The notes: a model not told the origin generated them from the sequence alone. Positions 1 to 11,849 are shown, counted from the stretch's first letter. The stretch is 31,655 nucleotides of DNA from Cudoniella acicularis (GCA_013054445.1 JAAMPI010000577.1:1-31655), one strand, 5' to 3'. Numbers and translations are program-made.

Positions 1-408
1 CGCGTATAGGCTCCGAGCTCGCTTTAGTGAAACGACGCCCCTAGGCTTCACAATTTTTTTTAGAAGAGATGATACAACCTCAAAATCCAAAAATCACGCA
101 CCCATAACACCCAAACTACCTTCGATTCAAATCTTGGATGGCATTCTGCAGAATTCAAGCGATTTGCGAAAGCGGCCTAAGCCGGAACAGTCCGAACAGA
201 AACAATCGAATTGACAGCCCTTGGGCCTTTGACAACGCTTTTACGACCTTCCGAATAGTTACCCAAGGAACACATATCTCACTCTCAATGAAACCAAGCA
301 GCTCGATCTTCCCTCACTCGCAGAGTCTAACCGATACCATCACACCGCCGCGGTCAGTTGCAGGTCGCCACCTCGAGTGTCCCCACGGCGAAGTGACGCG
401 ACGATGCC
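1..408. other. Intergenic, downstream of DUF6594 gene 1
   Basis: No convincing gene. This is the 3' flank of gene 1, which ends at 409 on the minus strand. The short open frame at 138-416 has no homologue in the other DUF6594 flanks and overlaps the last exon of gene 1 by a few bases, so it is not called. Confidence 0.6.
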
Positions 409-1924
409 TCATTTAAAATTGCCAAGAAACGTTACAAGGACCGCTGCATATCTGTTCTGGATTAGTGGTGGAGTACAGAAGGCTATATGGAGGACTTACG
501 CTGCTGTGCCAAACAGAAGATCTTGAGCCTTTGGCTCCATTACGGCGGACATGACTAGCGGAAACCCCATGACAAAAATGAACACCAGCCAAGCCATCCA
601 TTCCCGCGACATCTCGACCAAGAAGAGGATCATTACTGGTACAAGAAGTACACCCATGGAAAGACACACGTTGATGCCTTTGGCTACGAATTCGATATGT
701 TTCTCCGAATAGTGGTGGACAGATTCGTCTCTGCTCTTCCTTCTTTCGCGCTCCGTCTGGAACAGTACCTGTAACAGGACTTAGTATAACGCAACGGCTA
801 ATTTGCGGACAACGGTGGAATTGGGCTATACCCTCAAACGTGGCCAGCGATCAAGCCTTGTCTCTATGAAGTTGCCCAATCGAGTGCGCTTCTCAGAGTG
901 CTTAGTTGCAGACACAAAATCTTCAGCATAAAAAGCAAAATCATCTTTCCCTTTCACAAGAGGTTTCTCATTCCACATCCAGTTGACAAAGCTAAAGTAG
1001 TCTCGTTCTGATGGGCGTTCTAGAGCGCGGACTTGACAAACGTGCAGGAAAAGATCGACTTTTATATCATCAGTATATTCATCTTATCCTTTCATTATGA
1101 AATTCCAACATACAGTATTCACAGAGTTTCTTTCTCGCTTCATCAATGTTTTCCTTCTGTTTGTTGTTTCCGGGGGACTCTCCGAGGCCTATAAGTCTGT
1201 CTGTCATTGCCGGATCTGCCGAATCAGCCTCGTCTAGAGCCTGAATCTTCTTTTCGAGTTCGGTCAATTCGATCTCCAATTGCAGAAGAGTGCGAGCAGA
1301 GAGGTTTCCAAATGATCGATACATTGCCCAGTTATCATTCGAGTTGAGATATGTCGCGAGCTGCGGATATCCTCGAGGGCGATCGTGAACTATTGGCAGC
1401 CTGTCAGCTGCTAGTCTTCCAACTTGAATAGGTTTACTTGCCATCATCATACTTGAAGTTGTCATATCCATGGTGCTTATTGTACGCACGCTCCTCTTCC
1501 TCGGTTTGTCGATGGGGTTGGACTTTTGCGGTCAAATTGCAAAGGTGCTCCCAAAGGATTGTTGCAGGCGATACCCCGCCATTGGCTTTAACTCGGTTTT
1601 AATACCTCACCCACAACTACAAACCACTTCGTGTAATGAAAGAGGATACTGACCTTGCGTCTCGCCCTCAGCCTCTGAAGAACTAGGTGTAAGAGTCGGA
1701 GTCGACCCAGAAGAGCTTCCATCATTATGAGTGCTACCTCTTGCGGCTCTTCCCTCCCCTCGGTTCCTAATCTCAGACGACTTCATCGGTGCTTGCGGCA
1801 GCGGGTCGGCTCGCTCTGCTGTGTCATCATTAGCAGCAAAAGTCTCCGGGGGGCTCGAAATAGGAGAGCTCGCGCTCTCTTCCGGAGGAACGAGCTCCAC
1901 AGCTGCTCTCGATACAGCCGCCAT
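409..1924 (-). CDS. DUF6594 membrane protein, paralog 1 (6 exons, 409 aa)
   Basis: Exons: 1924-1654, 1585-1442, 1389-1114, 1058-832, 768-500, 451-409. The start ATG has A at -3 and G at +4. Residues 1 to about 115 are Ser/Pro/Glu-rich and probably disordered. The DUF6594 core opens with GYPQL at 145, followed by RSFGNLSAR at 163-171, ERPSERDYFSFVNW at 244-257 and the AEDFVS motif at 275-280. A charged stretch then leads into three C-terminal hydrophobic segments at about 337-357, 363-383 and 389-406, ending in an AAYAAVLVTFLGN-type tail. This layout is what is known for the family; its biochemical role is unknown. Intron phases 1,1,1,0,2 match paralogs 2 and 3 exactly. Intron 2 is modelled with a GC donor. 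The acceptor of intron 1 is the least certain junction (1585, or 1591 as the alternative). Over the core it is closer to paralog 3 than to paralog 2. Confidence 0.85.
1390..1441 (-). other. Probable GC-AG intron in paralog 1
   Basis: The donor reads ATG|GCAAGT and the acceptor CCAATAG. A CTGAC branch motif lies about 13 nt before the acceptor, and the intron is 52 bp. The same phase-1 junction in paralog 2 uses GTAAGT and in paralog 3 GTAAAG. Splicing here restores the shared pattern in which a short exon ending in a Gly-Tyr ... Lys-Tyr motif is joined, about six residues before GYP, to the core exon. A GT donor 4 nt downstream would need an intron of only 37 bp with the branch site next to the acceptor. 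Confidence 0.65.
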
Positions 1925-2650
1925 CGTCACACGCTTGAAGGACAAGCACACTCGCGGAGAAGGCTATTCTCCATCTCGAAAGTCTCCCTGTAGAGCGTGC
2001 ACATGGTGTGCCTGGAATGGCTAAGGCCACGGCGGCCCAACTTGGAGCATGTCTTTAAGGGGGGTGAGATTGTGCGACCTACATTTTGGTGTGCGCCAAC
2101 GAATCAAACGGCTTTTGTATCTATTGCGCCTGCCTACAACGCAGCTTAAATGCAAGGCTGTAGCACTTTGTTTTCTTCAGCGTTCAGATCTTCTAGATAG
2201 GTGATTGTTGTGAGACGTTATGTTGCCTTCGCAATTCTGATGCTTGGCAGCAGCAACAAAGAGCTCGGCAGAAATTCAGGGCCGGAAGCTAAGTACTTAT
2301 AGATACCAGCCGTGTGTACTTTGCACGTTAGTAGTAGTGCAAGGATTGTCATTGGTTTTGAATTTTGGTCATGTTCCACAGATCTGGAGGATTTCATCGT
2401 AGGGGAAGAATGTCAAATAACTCTTTTCAGGAATTACGGATGGCCGAGTATATTTCTGCAGCTAATTTAAATCAAGTCTATATACTAAACACCATTTCCC
2501 ACCTTAAACCTGGACCCTTGTTGATGTTTTGTGAGTTAAAATTATAGATATCCAAATATTTTTGCTATTTTGTGATTTTAATCGCTCACTTTCTGAAATG
2601 GTGAAAATCATCAAGACCTACTTCTCAAACAATACCATATTATCGAACCC
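1925..2650. other. Intergenic, upstream of DUF6594 gene 1
   Basis: This stretch holds the 5' region of gene 1 (reading leftward) and an AT-rich segment at about 2440-2640. No open frame longer than about 60 codons looks coding, and no repeat was recognised. Confidence 0.5.
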
Positions 2651-2927
2651 TCAGTCACTGGCCACTCTGGGTTGGTGCCCCTCCAGTAGTTCCACTGGAT
2701 CCAGTTGGATACTGAGATAGACACTGTCAGAATGCATTTGATCCGGAAACAAAGCAAAAGCTCGACCTACATCCCGCGGATTATCCTTGGGAAATGTTAC
2801 CCCAGCCTCATTGATAGTCTCGTTAGGCCCGTTATGTCCATGTTTGTCCTTCTTTTGATGTTTGCCATTTCGACTTGAGAACTTTTTTTTGCTTGGCATT
2901 ACTATTTTCCTCAGATTTCGGTGCCAT
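2651..2927 (-). pseudogene. Small ORF with apparent frameshift at an A8 run
   Basis: A well-placed start lies at 2927 (ACAATGG context). A TATATA motif sits about 45 bp upstream, at 2968-2977. The frame opened there reads a Lys-rich peptide (MAPKSEENSNAKQKK) and then stops soon after a run of eight A residues (plus strand T8, 2883-2890). Shifting frame at that run gives a long continuation to the stop at 2651, which is also open from an internal ATG at 2899 (82 aa, ending VELLEGHQPRVASD). Either a homopolymer error or a real frameshift splits one small basic protein, or the 82-aa frame is used alone. I do not recognise the family. No counterpart was found in the right arm. Confidence 0.35.
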
Positions 2928-3304
2928 TGTGATTCGCTGTGTTGTGTTGGAATTTGGCAATATTGAGCTATATAAAGACGACGAGATGATCAGAGGAAAA
3001 TTTGTCTGCTATACGGTCAGAAATCAGAGCGCTGTTGCAAGACTTGAAACACGGTGTTTGGAGGCCATAGGCTTACGTGGAGGGCCGAAGGAATCCACGA
3101 GAAGGAATGCTCGGGCCGAGTTGGAATACCGCAAATTCCTTCTCGGTTGGTAGAGTATGCAAGAATGCGGGGTTTCTGGTGGTTGTCGTCGGAGAAAATC
3201 TCTGTTCAGAGATGTAATGGACGTGTGCAAACTGGTTCCGTTGCTCAAGTGGATCTTGATAGCAAAGAGTATCGGATATCTTCGAGATTATTGCGTCTTG
3301 TGGC

Positions 3305-3900
3305 AGGATTCTGCCGATGGCTCTTGAGCAGCAGGTTAGATGTGAGAAACGGGAGGCATGTTCAAGAAGATTTTGAACCACCCACCAGCTAGTCCTTTCG
3401 TAGTTGGAATCTGCTTGTCTGTGACGAAGATATGCTCCCTCAGGAATATGATTCGAATTCGTGGCGGGAAGAAATGGGTTGCAAAGGAGGGAATCGTGGA
3501 GCCTCGCATATAAATCTCGAGATATGTTCTTCCATTTTCTAGCAAATATCCTCCAGCTTGTCGTCGGAAAGCCCATTACACACAGCCGGCCAAGAGGCCA
3601 ATAGGAATACCGCGTTTCCCCAATATGCATTCGAGCGCCGTCGATTTGCTCCCCGCTCTCCCAGGCCTGGATAACCTCATGTACAACGTTTTCGCAATGC
3701 CCGCAGACTCGTAGGAGTAGCCAACGCGTCCATGGCGGAAAAGGATGCCTTTGTACGGCTGTTGCGACTTTTGTGGGAGTTTGATGGCAGATTTGCCAGG
3801 GTTGTTGATGCAGGAGCAGACGCGAATTCTGGGCTGCTTGCGATGGCAGAAGTATGCACTCAATCATTCCTGATGGCTCGACACCAATAAATAGTGTGCC
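3305..3900 (-). pseudogene. Decayed gene relic, paired with 23770-24352
   Basis: A 264-codon frame spans much of this stretch, but the coding-like signal jumps between frames. One frame carries SAMDALATPTSLRALRKRC and, after a stop, NAYWGNAVFLLASW followed by LSDDKLEDIC. Another carries GRTYLEIYMRGSTIPSF and FFPPRIRIIFL. The same peptides, differently broken, appear on the plus strand at 23770-24240 (for example LSHDKIEDIV, PPRFRIFFL). The S-x-x-DAL and YWGNAV elements resemble fungal HXXXD (BAHD-like) acyltransferases, but no HXXXD motif is visible, so this family guess is weak. Conservation between two independently broken copies shows that it derives from a real gene. Confidence 0.5.
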
Positions 3901-3945
3901 TTAGGTTTGATTCTGAGCTGATTTCTTCAACACAAATGGAACAAA

Positions 3946-4760
3946 GTGATCGCCGGCCATCGAAGTGTGGAGGAGCATGAAGGTTTTGGCAGAAGCTTTC
4001 CAGGTTCCGGAAGGAGGATCGGGCCGGGCCTTATTCCCCTCGTCAGCCAAAGCTTGTGGTCCCCTATCTCTTGTCCCAGTCTCCTAGGTCAGATATCCAT
4101 CGAGCCACCAATCTTCATCAGAAGACGAGAACGCGACAAGAATCCCTCTGTAGTGCTATGGGAAGTATAAAAACGCTCCTCTTTAGCTTCATTTTGCTTG
4201 GATTTCGTGGGATTGTTCTCCTTTCCTGTGCGCATCTGCAGCCTAGTGGCTATGTTTTCTCCAATGTTTTCGTCCTGTTAGCGGTCGCGTTAAACCTCCA
4301 CACCCTATTTGAGGTGATAAATTCGTGCACTCGATCCCTTGTTCTGCCAAAGCAGAATGTGGGACTATTTAAAATGGTACGCATTTAAAGGTACTCAGCA
4401 ACATAGGGAATGAGGAAGCTCGAGAATTGCACGGAAGGACTTTCGAAGCCCGTCTGGACCCGAAAGAATTATATATCTAGCTGTCCGGGCTCAAGCCGGG
4501 AATACCACTAAGATACGTGGCTTTGGGGGATAGTACTTCGTACAGCATGGGGAGCTAGAAAAACTGCAGACACATGGCACATTTGCCGCCAGAATATGTC
4601 CGCTTTTCCAAAAACGGCAAAAAACTCCCAACCGCATTGTCTTTCATGTTTGTACACGGCCTCGCCGATGCATAATGTTCCCAAGTGCATCGCACAAAGC
4701 CTTGCCGAGCAGCTTGAGGGGGGAGGATTGAAGTGCAATTCGGCCACTCATCATGCGCCT
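3946..4760. pseudogene. Relic block paired with 23700-22870
   Basis: Nucleotide similarity to the right arm is clear through this block. Shared words include the CATGAAGGTTTTGG segment, a CCGGGCC segment, CCCTCTGTAGTGC, the exact 17-mer at 4533-4549, and a 33-bp near-identical stretch at 4693-4725. On the minus strand a shared peptide-like reading (AARQGFVRC, then ASARPCTNMKDNAVGSFLP) also appears opposite 22900-23010, with stops and shifts in both copies. No intact reading frame spans the block, and the original product cannot be identified. Confidence 0.55.
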
Positions 4761-5009
4761 TGTGTAACGAGACCAACTCACCAGCTACACTAGTAACTGG
4801 CGCTGGCACGCAAAGATGCGTTTTCAAAGATATTCTCTTGCTTCAAATGGCTATATTTTCGTGGGCAATCGTTCCAACTCAAAAATAAATAAATCAACGT
4901 ACCAAAGTCCTCTCTCAACTCGGCAGCCGCTGTCTGCATGCACTTGCACCATGCTCTTACTCATCCATGTGATTTTCTGGTGAAATGCAAAGAGGAATGA
5001 ATCCAACAA

Positions 5010-5400
5010 AGAGGGTGGGTATTATTTGCTTAAATATGGGGGAATCGTTGCCAAACGGGAAAATCGGTCGTATGGAAGTACTGCGACGAACTTGCATGAA
5101 GAAGCTGCATGGGACCCCACTGCAGATTTGGTCTTTGGCTACGCGCCCTCAGCAGTTTTCAATAATACCAAAGCCGGCCGCGCCTCCCTATCAGCTTTAG
5201 CTGTAACCAACCATCCCCCCATTCACGATCATTTCTCGCCCTTTGGTCTCGGTGTGTGGTTCACTGCAGCAAAACCGAACAACTCCATGTCGATGTGTCG
5301 GGATCTGTCTGGCTGTTGCCGGTGTGCCCGTGAGCCCATCGGGCAGGGCTTTTTCGAGGGAATGGAAGGATGTTCTAGGTATTCTGAGTGGTTTGCTTTT
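5010..5400. pseudogene. Relic block paired with 22650-22320
   Basis: The segment beginning TTTGCTTAAATAT near 5027 matches the minus strand of the right arm, and similarity continues through a GCATGG word and a TACGCGCC word in the same order. A 127-codon open frame at 5026-5409 lacks any counterpart in frame on the other arm, so it is treated as chance within decayed DNA. Confidence 0.45.
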
Positions 5401-6019
5401 TGCTTCTAGTCGTAATCCAAGAAGTTATCTGACAATATGCAGGCCTTTTACCAGTCAACAGTCGACCAACATCCATCGAAATCAATCATCCAGAGAAGAG
5501 ACTGCAAAACGGCTGGAAATATGATTAGGACATATTGAAGCTTCCCGGATTTTTGGAACGAAGGACATGTGTATCGTTCGTGTGCAGTGTTCGGATGAAG
5601 ATTTCATTCTGGATTCATCGAAGGGGCTTCAAATTCAGTATCGTGGGTTGCAAGAAGCATCGAGTGAACAGTTGTTTGAAGCCTAGAAATCTCGCTCGCC
5701 AGATGCTAGGCATTTTTTAGAGGGAGGTCAGCCACCCCAAACTCGAGCGCACCATTCGGTAAGGGGGTTCTCAGAACTGTTGACTCCTTCGTAAACCCTT
5801 GCTAGAATCCTGAGGAACTTCACCCTAGCCTTGGGAAATCTGTCCTATTGACGAAGCAACAAGAAAATCACAATTGACCAGACTCGTCGCCGTCTTCGTC
5901 GTTGCTGTAGCTCAGTTCAAAACTCATGTATTTTTGGAAGGGACAACAGAACTGCCGTCATACACTGCCGGTTCCCCACAGTAGCTGGGAAGCCCTCCCT
6001 GGATCTAGCCTCTCCCGAC
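5401..6019. other. No gene seen
   Basis: Contains only short frames. The stretch between two paired relic blocks has no segment I could match to the right arm. Confidence 0.4.
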
Positions 6020-7130
6020 TCAGTTTTGGGCTTGTGTTGCACCTGTGTACACGAGTCCGAAAAGACAAACACAGAATCTTTTCAGTCCGTTGAAGTTTTT
6101 TTTTGTCGAACTTGAGTTACTGTAGCAGCCTCAATATTTTCGTTTATCGTCTTCTCGATCTCGACAAGACTTCCAAATGATTTACCCATAGATGTTGACC
6201 TCTAAGAAGGACACTCTATCTAGCGATTACTCACTTGCCGAAATAGAGGCCTGAACGGTGGCAAATGGCCTCAGTGTAGTGCAGAGTATGATGAATTAAT
6301 GTCCTAGAATTATACCCAGCTACCATAGTCCGTCAGGGACAAGCGAAGTAGAGCACAACAAACTCCGAGGAACAGAGCATGAACGATTACGGCCATCGAT
6401 TCGAAGCAATCCCACAGAAGAATTATCGTCATCGCAGTTGCAACTCCTTCATTCTGCATTTTCCTATTCGAATCGAACAGTCAGATTCCAACGATACCCG
6501 CCAAAGATCTTGGGCACCACGCTCTGCAGAAAGCCCCAAAGGAGGAAAATCAACAATAGCCAGCCAAACTGAGAACAACGGAATCGAGCCACGAAGGTGA
6601 CTTCAGGTTGCTTTGCTTATCAGACTTGAGCCGCTTACACCACTACTCTTTTGCGAAGGGCACAAAATACGAGTTTGCACTTCAACCAAACGAATCGACA
6701 CCTACATCTCAAGCTCAAGAACGACAAGCCCAACAGCCACGAGATACACTACATCGATATCAAACACAAGTCCAAGAGCCCGGAATCTCCTCCGGTGCTA
6801 CATCAGAGTTCGAGTCTGATGGTCCCGAAAACGCAAACTTGATCTACCAGCCCTTTGAGCCCCTTCAACAATTCAAGCCTTTGGCTGACGACCACATAGA
6901 CACACATCATCACGGAGAAACGACCATACACTTTGACTCTCCCATCTCATCGTACCCTCGACGCTCCCTTCGAGTTCAGGCGCAATCGCCATCCGAAACA
7001 CGTTAAAGGGGGCGAACCAAAATTGCAAATACAACACTACCAATTCCAACACGGGTGAATATCCACGCATACACGCAAACGCAGCACAATCTAGCCTTTG
7101 TCAAAGCCGTGCTCTTGCAATCATAGAACC
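6020..7130 (+). pseudogene. Relic of a gene or gene pair, matched by 21630-20680
   Basis: Two matched stretches lie here. At about 6030-6300 a GTGTACACGAGTCCGAA segment and later words align with the minus strand at 21630-21350. At 6660-7130 a reading with LQPNESTPTSQAQE, then GATSEFESD, then a His-rich stretch and FDSPISSYPRRSL aligns with LQANESTSTPQAQE, SATSEFESD and HLPISTCP in the right arm. The left copy keeps a 132-codon frame (6608-7006) across most of the second part, while the right copy is shifted. It looks like the Gln/Ser/Thr-rich tail of an unidentified protein. Confidence 0.5.
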
Positions 7131-7434
7131 ATGGGTCCAAATATTGCGGATTACAAGGGAACTCGCTGATCTCGCTGGACTTGCAGAATGGCGGCAAGGC
7201 TTTCAACGGTAAGCTTGCTGACGGGTATTGACTCACTCTTCTACACATTCTCTAGGAATGAGCATCGTTCTCGGGGATTTATTCTCTGCGGCTGCTTGTC
7301 TCGTCTCTCTTTCTCTTGCAATTTTTGCGAGATATTTGTTGCTGGCCTGTCGGCTTGGATCCAGATGTCTGCAAACCCGCATACTGATTAAGGCAAGAAA
7401 TATTAAAATTATCTGCAGCGTACTTCTGTAGGGG
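7131..7434 (+). CDS. Possible spliced fragment with a hydrophobic segment
   Basis: A typical fungal intron pattern is present at 7209-7255: GTAAGC donor, CTGAC branch-like motif, CTCTAG acceptor, 47 bp. Joining across it gives an open frame into MSIVLGDLFSAAACLVSLSL and a stop at 7431, which would be one membrane-spanning segment. The upstream exon closes within about 27 codons at a stop, and no start was found. This may be a remnant. No right-arm counterpart was recognised. Confidence 0.2.
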
Positions 7435-8029
7435 GTCTAGAAGGAAACAGTGGTTGTTTATTATTTCACTGTCTACATTGTGGAGGGTTTTGAATTGGAT
7501 TTCTGTTATTTCTCCTTTGTTTACACAATTTCGTGTCAAAACCGAATGCCTTTGGAATAGTGATTTTTATTTTTATCTAACTATGAAGTTGACAGCAGAA
7601 ACAGCATAGACCGGCGAAGAAGAGCAATAGCCGGCTTTCCACATCTCCCTTTCTCAAAACCTCGACAAATTCCCAATTAAATATTTAGGAAACTCCTTGA
7701 GTTGCCAAAATCCGGGAACGCCCACATTTGCATAGGCCTTGGCCCTTTGCCGTTCCATGTGCGCTGCTTTTGATATGCATAACGCCTCTTAACGGAATGC
7801 ATTCCATGTAGCAATTGTTGGGGGATTGATGTGCTTCTGGATCTGGTGTCCTTGCACTTGTGAAGTGATGTTTTCGCGAGAGAGCCATATTCGATCACTT
7901 TCTCGAAGTGAAATGGTGCTTGATGGATGTGTAGGGACAGCCAAGGGGATAGCCAAATTCATCTTAGATTAGACTCATTGTGAAAGGAGCTAGATGTGGG
8001 GTGGGTTCAATACCCACCTGAAAGCGTCT
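7435..8029. other. No gene seen
   Basis: Only short frames. The segment at about 7998-8017 folds into a perfect T-arm-like hairpin (GGTGGG loop CCCACC), but no tRNA surrounds it. Confidence 0.4.
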
Positions 8030-8510
8030 TCTAAAAGATTCGTGCTCGATATGAGGTTTTCGAAGAGGAGTAGGCAGGTTGGGGAAATTTTGAGTAACTG
8101 TTTTGTTCTCGTTTGAAGCAGGTTGGAGTCTGCTCGATCGAAGATCTTCAGGAAGGGGGAAGAAGTGTTCGATGAATCTTGACTAGTAGTAGCTACCGAC
8201 GATTTGTGTTCGATCGAAGATCTTCGGAAGGGGGAAGAAGTGTTCGATGAAGGCGCTCTTGATCAGTAATGCCTGAAGATCTGCGCTCGAGCGGAAGTTC
8301 TTCGAAGATGAGGAGGAAGTAGTTTGGACGGAATTTAGCAAACAGTTCGTTGTCTTTCGAGATTGTCTAACGCTAGCTTCCTCGAAAACTTTCGAAGAGG
8401 ATGAAAGGTGGACGAATCTTGATAAACGGTCCTCGAAGACTTGTGCTCGATAGGAGGCTTCGAAAAGGAGTAGGAGGATTGGATGAAGCTTGATGAGGAG
8501 TTCTGTTTGG
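8030..8510 (+). repeat. Diverged minisatellite (about 6 units, 75-95 bp)
   Basis: Units repeat a core resembling TGTGCTCGATCGAAGATCTT, followed by a purine-rich GGAAGGGGGAAGAAG stretch and then GATGAATCTTGA. Clear unit starts lie near 8041, 8131, 8205, 8282 and 8439. The two central units are nearly identical over about 45 bp; the outer ones are diverged. The reverse complement of the same core fills 19380-19990. Confidence 0.75.
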
Positions 8511-9275
8511 GAGTGGAGTGATGCCCACCTTTCGACTCCCAGTCGGCTTGAAGCCCTGAGACAGGTTTGCTCAGTGTTTCTACCCCATTTGTGCGGAGAG
8601 AGCTCTTGGTATTCGCGGGGTGGATATAACTCTACGACTGAAGTCGCAAAGAGGAAAAGACTGGCGACTTTCCTTGGCTGGAAGCTTGGCGTGATGATGA
8701 GGGCTCAGTTGCGCTCTCAATCTGTATTCGGACCTTTTTAGTGGACAGAAAAGGGGGCAGGCGGACTTAGCGATGGCTCGCCAGGCTCGAAAGCCTGCGA
8801 GCCATCCCGCAAGCCATCCGTTGTCATTCTTGCCTAGCTTGATCCACAATGGGGAGGTTGCAAGACAGATCGCCGGGGGAGCCTTTTGAGATTTCCCTAG
8901 ACCCAGAAGATTCGACAAGCACCTCTCGGTACCATAACCTCACCGTATGGCGAATTCTTCAGCTCGATCGAGTCTGATTCGAGAGGGCCAAGATCCGAAG
9001 CGTCGAGAATCGCTAATTCGACCACGCAAGAGTGAGATGCTACCCGGAGCTGGGTGGCCTTTTACGACTGGATAAGACCTGCAGCAGTGTGTCTACACGG
9101 TCGCCCACTATTTCGATACATCACCTCAAAAGAAAATAATACGCCAGCAGCACACTTCCTGAGGCCCGAAAAACAAAGAAGGCACCATCGTGGATAGAGC
9201 CGCAAGGCCTGAACATAATCATGGAGGGGAGAATAAATTCAACGCAAAAATATAGATCCTTCTTGGTTTGTAATT
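8511..9275. other. No gene seen; diffuse right-arm similarity
   Basis: Frames at 8490-8741 and 8580-8918 overlap on opposite strands and neither looks coding. A GGGGGC-containing segment near 8745 may correspond to the minus strand near 19160, but the match is short. Confidence 0.35.
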
Positions 9276-9450
9276 CGGGCCTTCAATGGCCGAGTCGTTT
9301 CAGATGCGGGGTCATGTACTCGGCCATAGCGCAAGCGATTTTGCCTCTATCGTTGAAAGGGGGAGCTCTCAGTTCAGACATCATAACCGAACGCTCTGAT
9401 TACAGTTCTGGCCTAGCCCGAGATGACGATTTATTGGCTATGGGGCAAAC
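9276..9450 (+). pseudogene. Relic paired with 18822-18650
   Basis: The segment from GGGCCTTCAATGGCCGAGTC through CATGTAC at 9320 aligns with the minus strand at 18822-18780, and similarity continues to about 9450. The right-arm copy reads as protein over this part, while the left copy is interrupted. Confidence 0.4.
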
Positions 9451-11849
9451 CCCTCTATTAACATTCTCGCGGGGGCTTCTGTGTGAAACATGAGTGAAAG
9501 TTTTGATAGGTAGATTCATTTTCAACACCCGATCCCCTGAGACCGGGTTGAGCCGTTGAAGTACAAAAACTTGAAGAAACCCTCTGGAAAAAAAAAAAAG
9601 TCAGCATAAAGGCATGAACAAATTCGCGAACTGTGGTGTATTCGCAGCTTGTCTTAACTTGCTCGACCTGCCGTCCGTCTTCCCCCCTCCCCCACGCAGA
9701 TGGCTTGCTAATAAATCAGCAGTCAACATCGATTGAGTGAACGGAAATTGGATTGGTTCAAGATTTCGCCGTGCCAACAGGCTTTCCTTGATCCAATGGT
9801 GTAAGGGCGAGCGTGTCACAAGCGCTTCTTTCTCGAGAACATTATTGACTGGAGATGGGAAAGAGCAGTACAGGGCTGTGCTCCTCCTTGAGGAGTGGTA
9901 GTGGCGCGGTGCAGCCACCCTTTTGCACTGTGCATAATAATCTAGGATGCGAGGGCGAGCGTAACGTTGGATGTTCTTCTTCCCCAGGTCGCCCGGTCAA
10001 GGTGGAATTTCCTTCGGCGACGTTCGGAGCACTCTGGTATAAGTAACAGGCCAGCGCCAACAGAAATGTGCTACTCTTTTGGTCGTCTTGCGGGTGTAGT
10101 CCATCCATCAATTCCCTCATTGAAATGTTTTTCCTTGTGAGTGCGCCGGACGGCAAGGACCGGAATAAGACGCATTACCACATATCCAGTTTTACGGCCA
10201 ACTGCAGCCCGAAAGCTCCCCGACTTTATATTTGGACGCTGCGCACCTGGGTGCCAAAACTTTTTGTTGACGTTGTTGTGGTGGTGTTTTTGAAAGTATC
10301 GCATTTTCTTTGGATAGGAAGAGTCTCCTTCATCTGGCCGCGAGAAGTATTTTGCTCGTGCTACCTGAGCTGAGCTACTGCACGCGCCCTCCAGTGGGGT
10401 TGGCGGGGCATGCTCATGTTATGTTCCATCACATGCCTTATGCAAGGGATAACGAAAGGAATCAAGTCTGCATAAATATCCCAAGAAACAGTGATCGCGA
10501 TAAAGATGAGGGAGGGAATGAGGATGCTGGGTTTTTGCTTCCGTTGGTGCTGTTTGCTGAGGAAGGTGCACTTGCTCCCTCTTGCGCAGCCCGAAATCAT
10601 GCACGATTCTTTTCTTTGTTTTCTAATCTTTGAAGACGGAATATTGTGAAATGGCTTGCAGAACGGCAATCGAAGACGGAAGTTTCTGTCTCAATACGAC
10701 GATCGCCTGCGATCGGAATACTATGTTGTGGAAATGATGGACACGACGCGATCACACATCTTGTGCAATCTTAAATCCTCGAGTCTTCCTTCGCTGACGG
10801 CCACTGGGTCAATCAATACAGCAGTGAAAATTGTTCTTGGCTCTCACCAAGCAAAACAATACGAAATGCTCCAGGAGCTCAGCAGCGAAGACCGTTTTCT
10901 TTACTGAAAGGACACTGCCAATGCGCAGTGACATATCCTCGATTGGAATTGCAGCATGCTTTCCGAACAATGCAAATTCCCAACATACCAAAATACTTCT
11001 CTCAATCGAGCCCAACTACCTTGTCTGAGTCCATCGCCAGATCTTTTCGATGGTTGCTGTGCCACGAAATGTGGAGTTTAAAATAAGCCTTCTTCAGCAA
11101 TCACTCACTGGCCGGGCGTCGACGACAAGGGGGGATGCCTATCTGGAAATTACGTCCCGAAAATTAGAGGCCATAGCGGTACCGAATTACAGAGTAATGC
11201 ATCATCGGTCGGCACTTTAAGCCGCAAAGCGGCGAAGCTGCTTTTGAATCGACAATCTCAAGCACTAGGAGGGTATTCCGTGGGATGGTCGGCCAAAAAT
11301 TGAGTGTGAACTTCAGACTTAGGAGAGAAAGTACCTGCTCCCGAGTTTGTTTAGGTGTGGCCGAGAACGAGTAAGGAGTTGGCGATGTTTATTTGGCACC
11401 AACTCGAAATTACCGGCTTCCATGGCCCGTAAAACGGCCTCGTTTGGAATCTGGAGTTTCGCCATGCCATGCCTGTTTTTGGCTAGCTTCTGTGGTGTCG
11501 TAGCTCTCAGGGCCTATTCTTGCCCTAATGATCTCGCTCTGAAATTCCCACACCGCGTGTTGTGGGAGGACTTTTCTCCAGCTCAGCACCAGCCTCCCCC
11601 TTGACGATTTCGACTCCCCTGCGCTCTAACACCAGTGCAACTAGGAAAGCTTGTGTCCATCGACTCCAGAAGAAAGAGGCAAAATATCAGATTCCGAAAC
11701 CATTAGAATTCACTTCACAAATTTTTATTGGTACGTGACGCGTTAACGACTTGTTTTACCTCCTTTTTTCACCGTCGCCGAGAAGATATTGACGTGACAT
11801 AGGCAGATCAGACTTTGCATCGACGATAAAATACTTGAAACTCGAAGAA
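9451..11849. other. Gene-poor stretch
   Basis: About 2.4 kb with no model I can support. Frames of up to about 107 codons occur on both strands and overlap one another without shared splice signals. It contains a poly-A run near 9588-9599. Near 11550-11600 there is a faint match to the minus strand of the right arm at about 17480-17440. It lies inside the left arm, and the arms differ in length here by roughly a kilobase. Confidence 0.35.

Noticed and set aside
3073..3867. 264-codon minus-strand open frame
   Set aside because: The conserved peptides shared with the right arm lie in several different frames here, so the long frame is not the ancestral one. The block is better described as a relic.
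7998..8017. T-arm-like hairpin suggesting a tRNA
   Set aside because: The loop TTCAATA fits, but the expected 5' acceptor strand, D-arm and anticodon arm are absent upstream.
8030..8510. CRISPR-like array
   Set aside because: Units are long, diverged and without constant repeat and spacer lengths; the context is eukaryotic.
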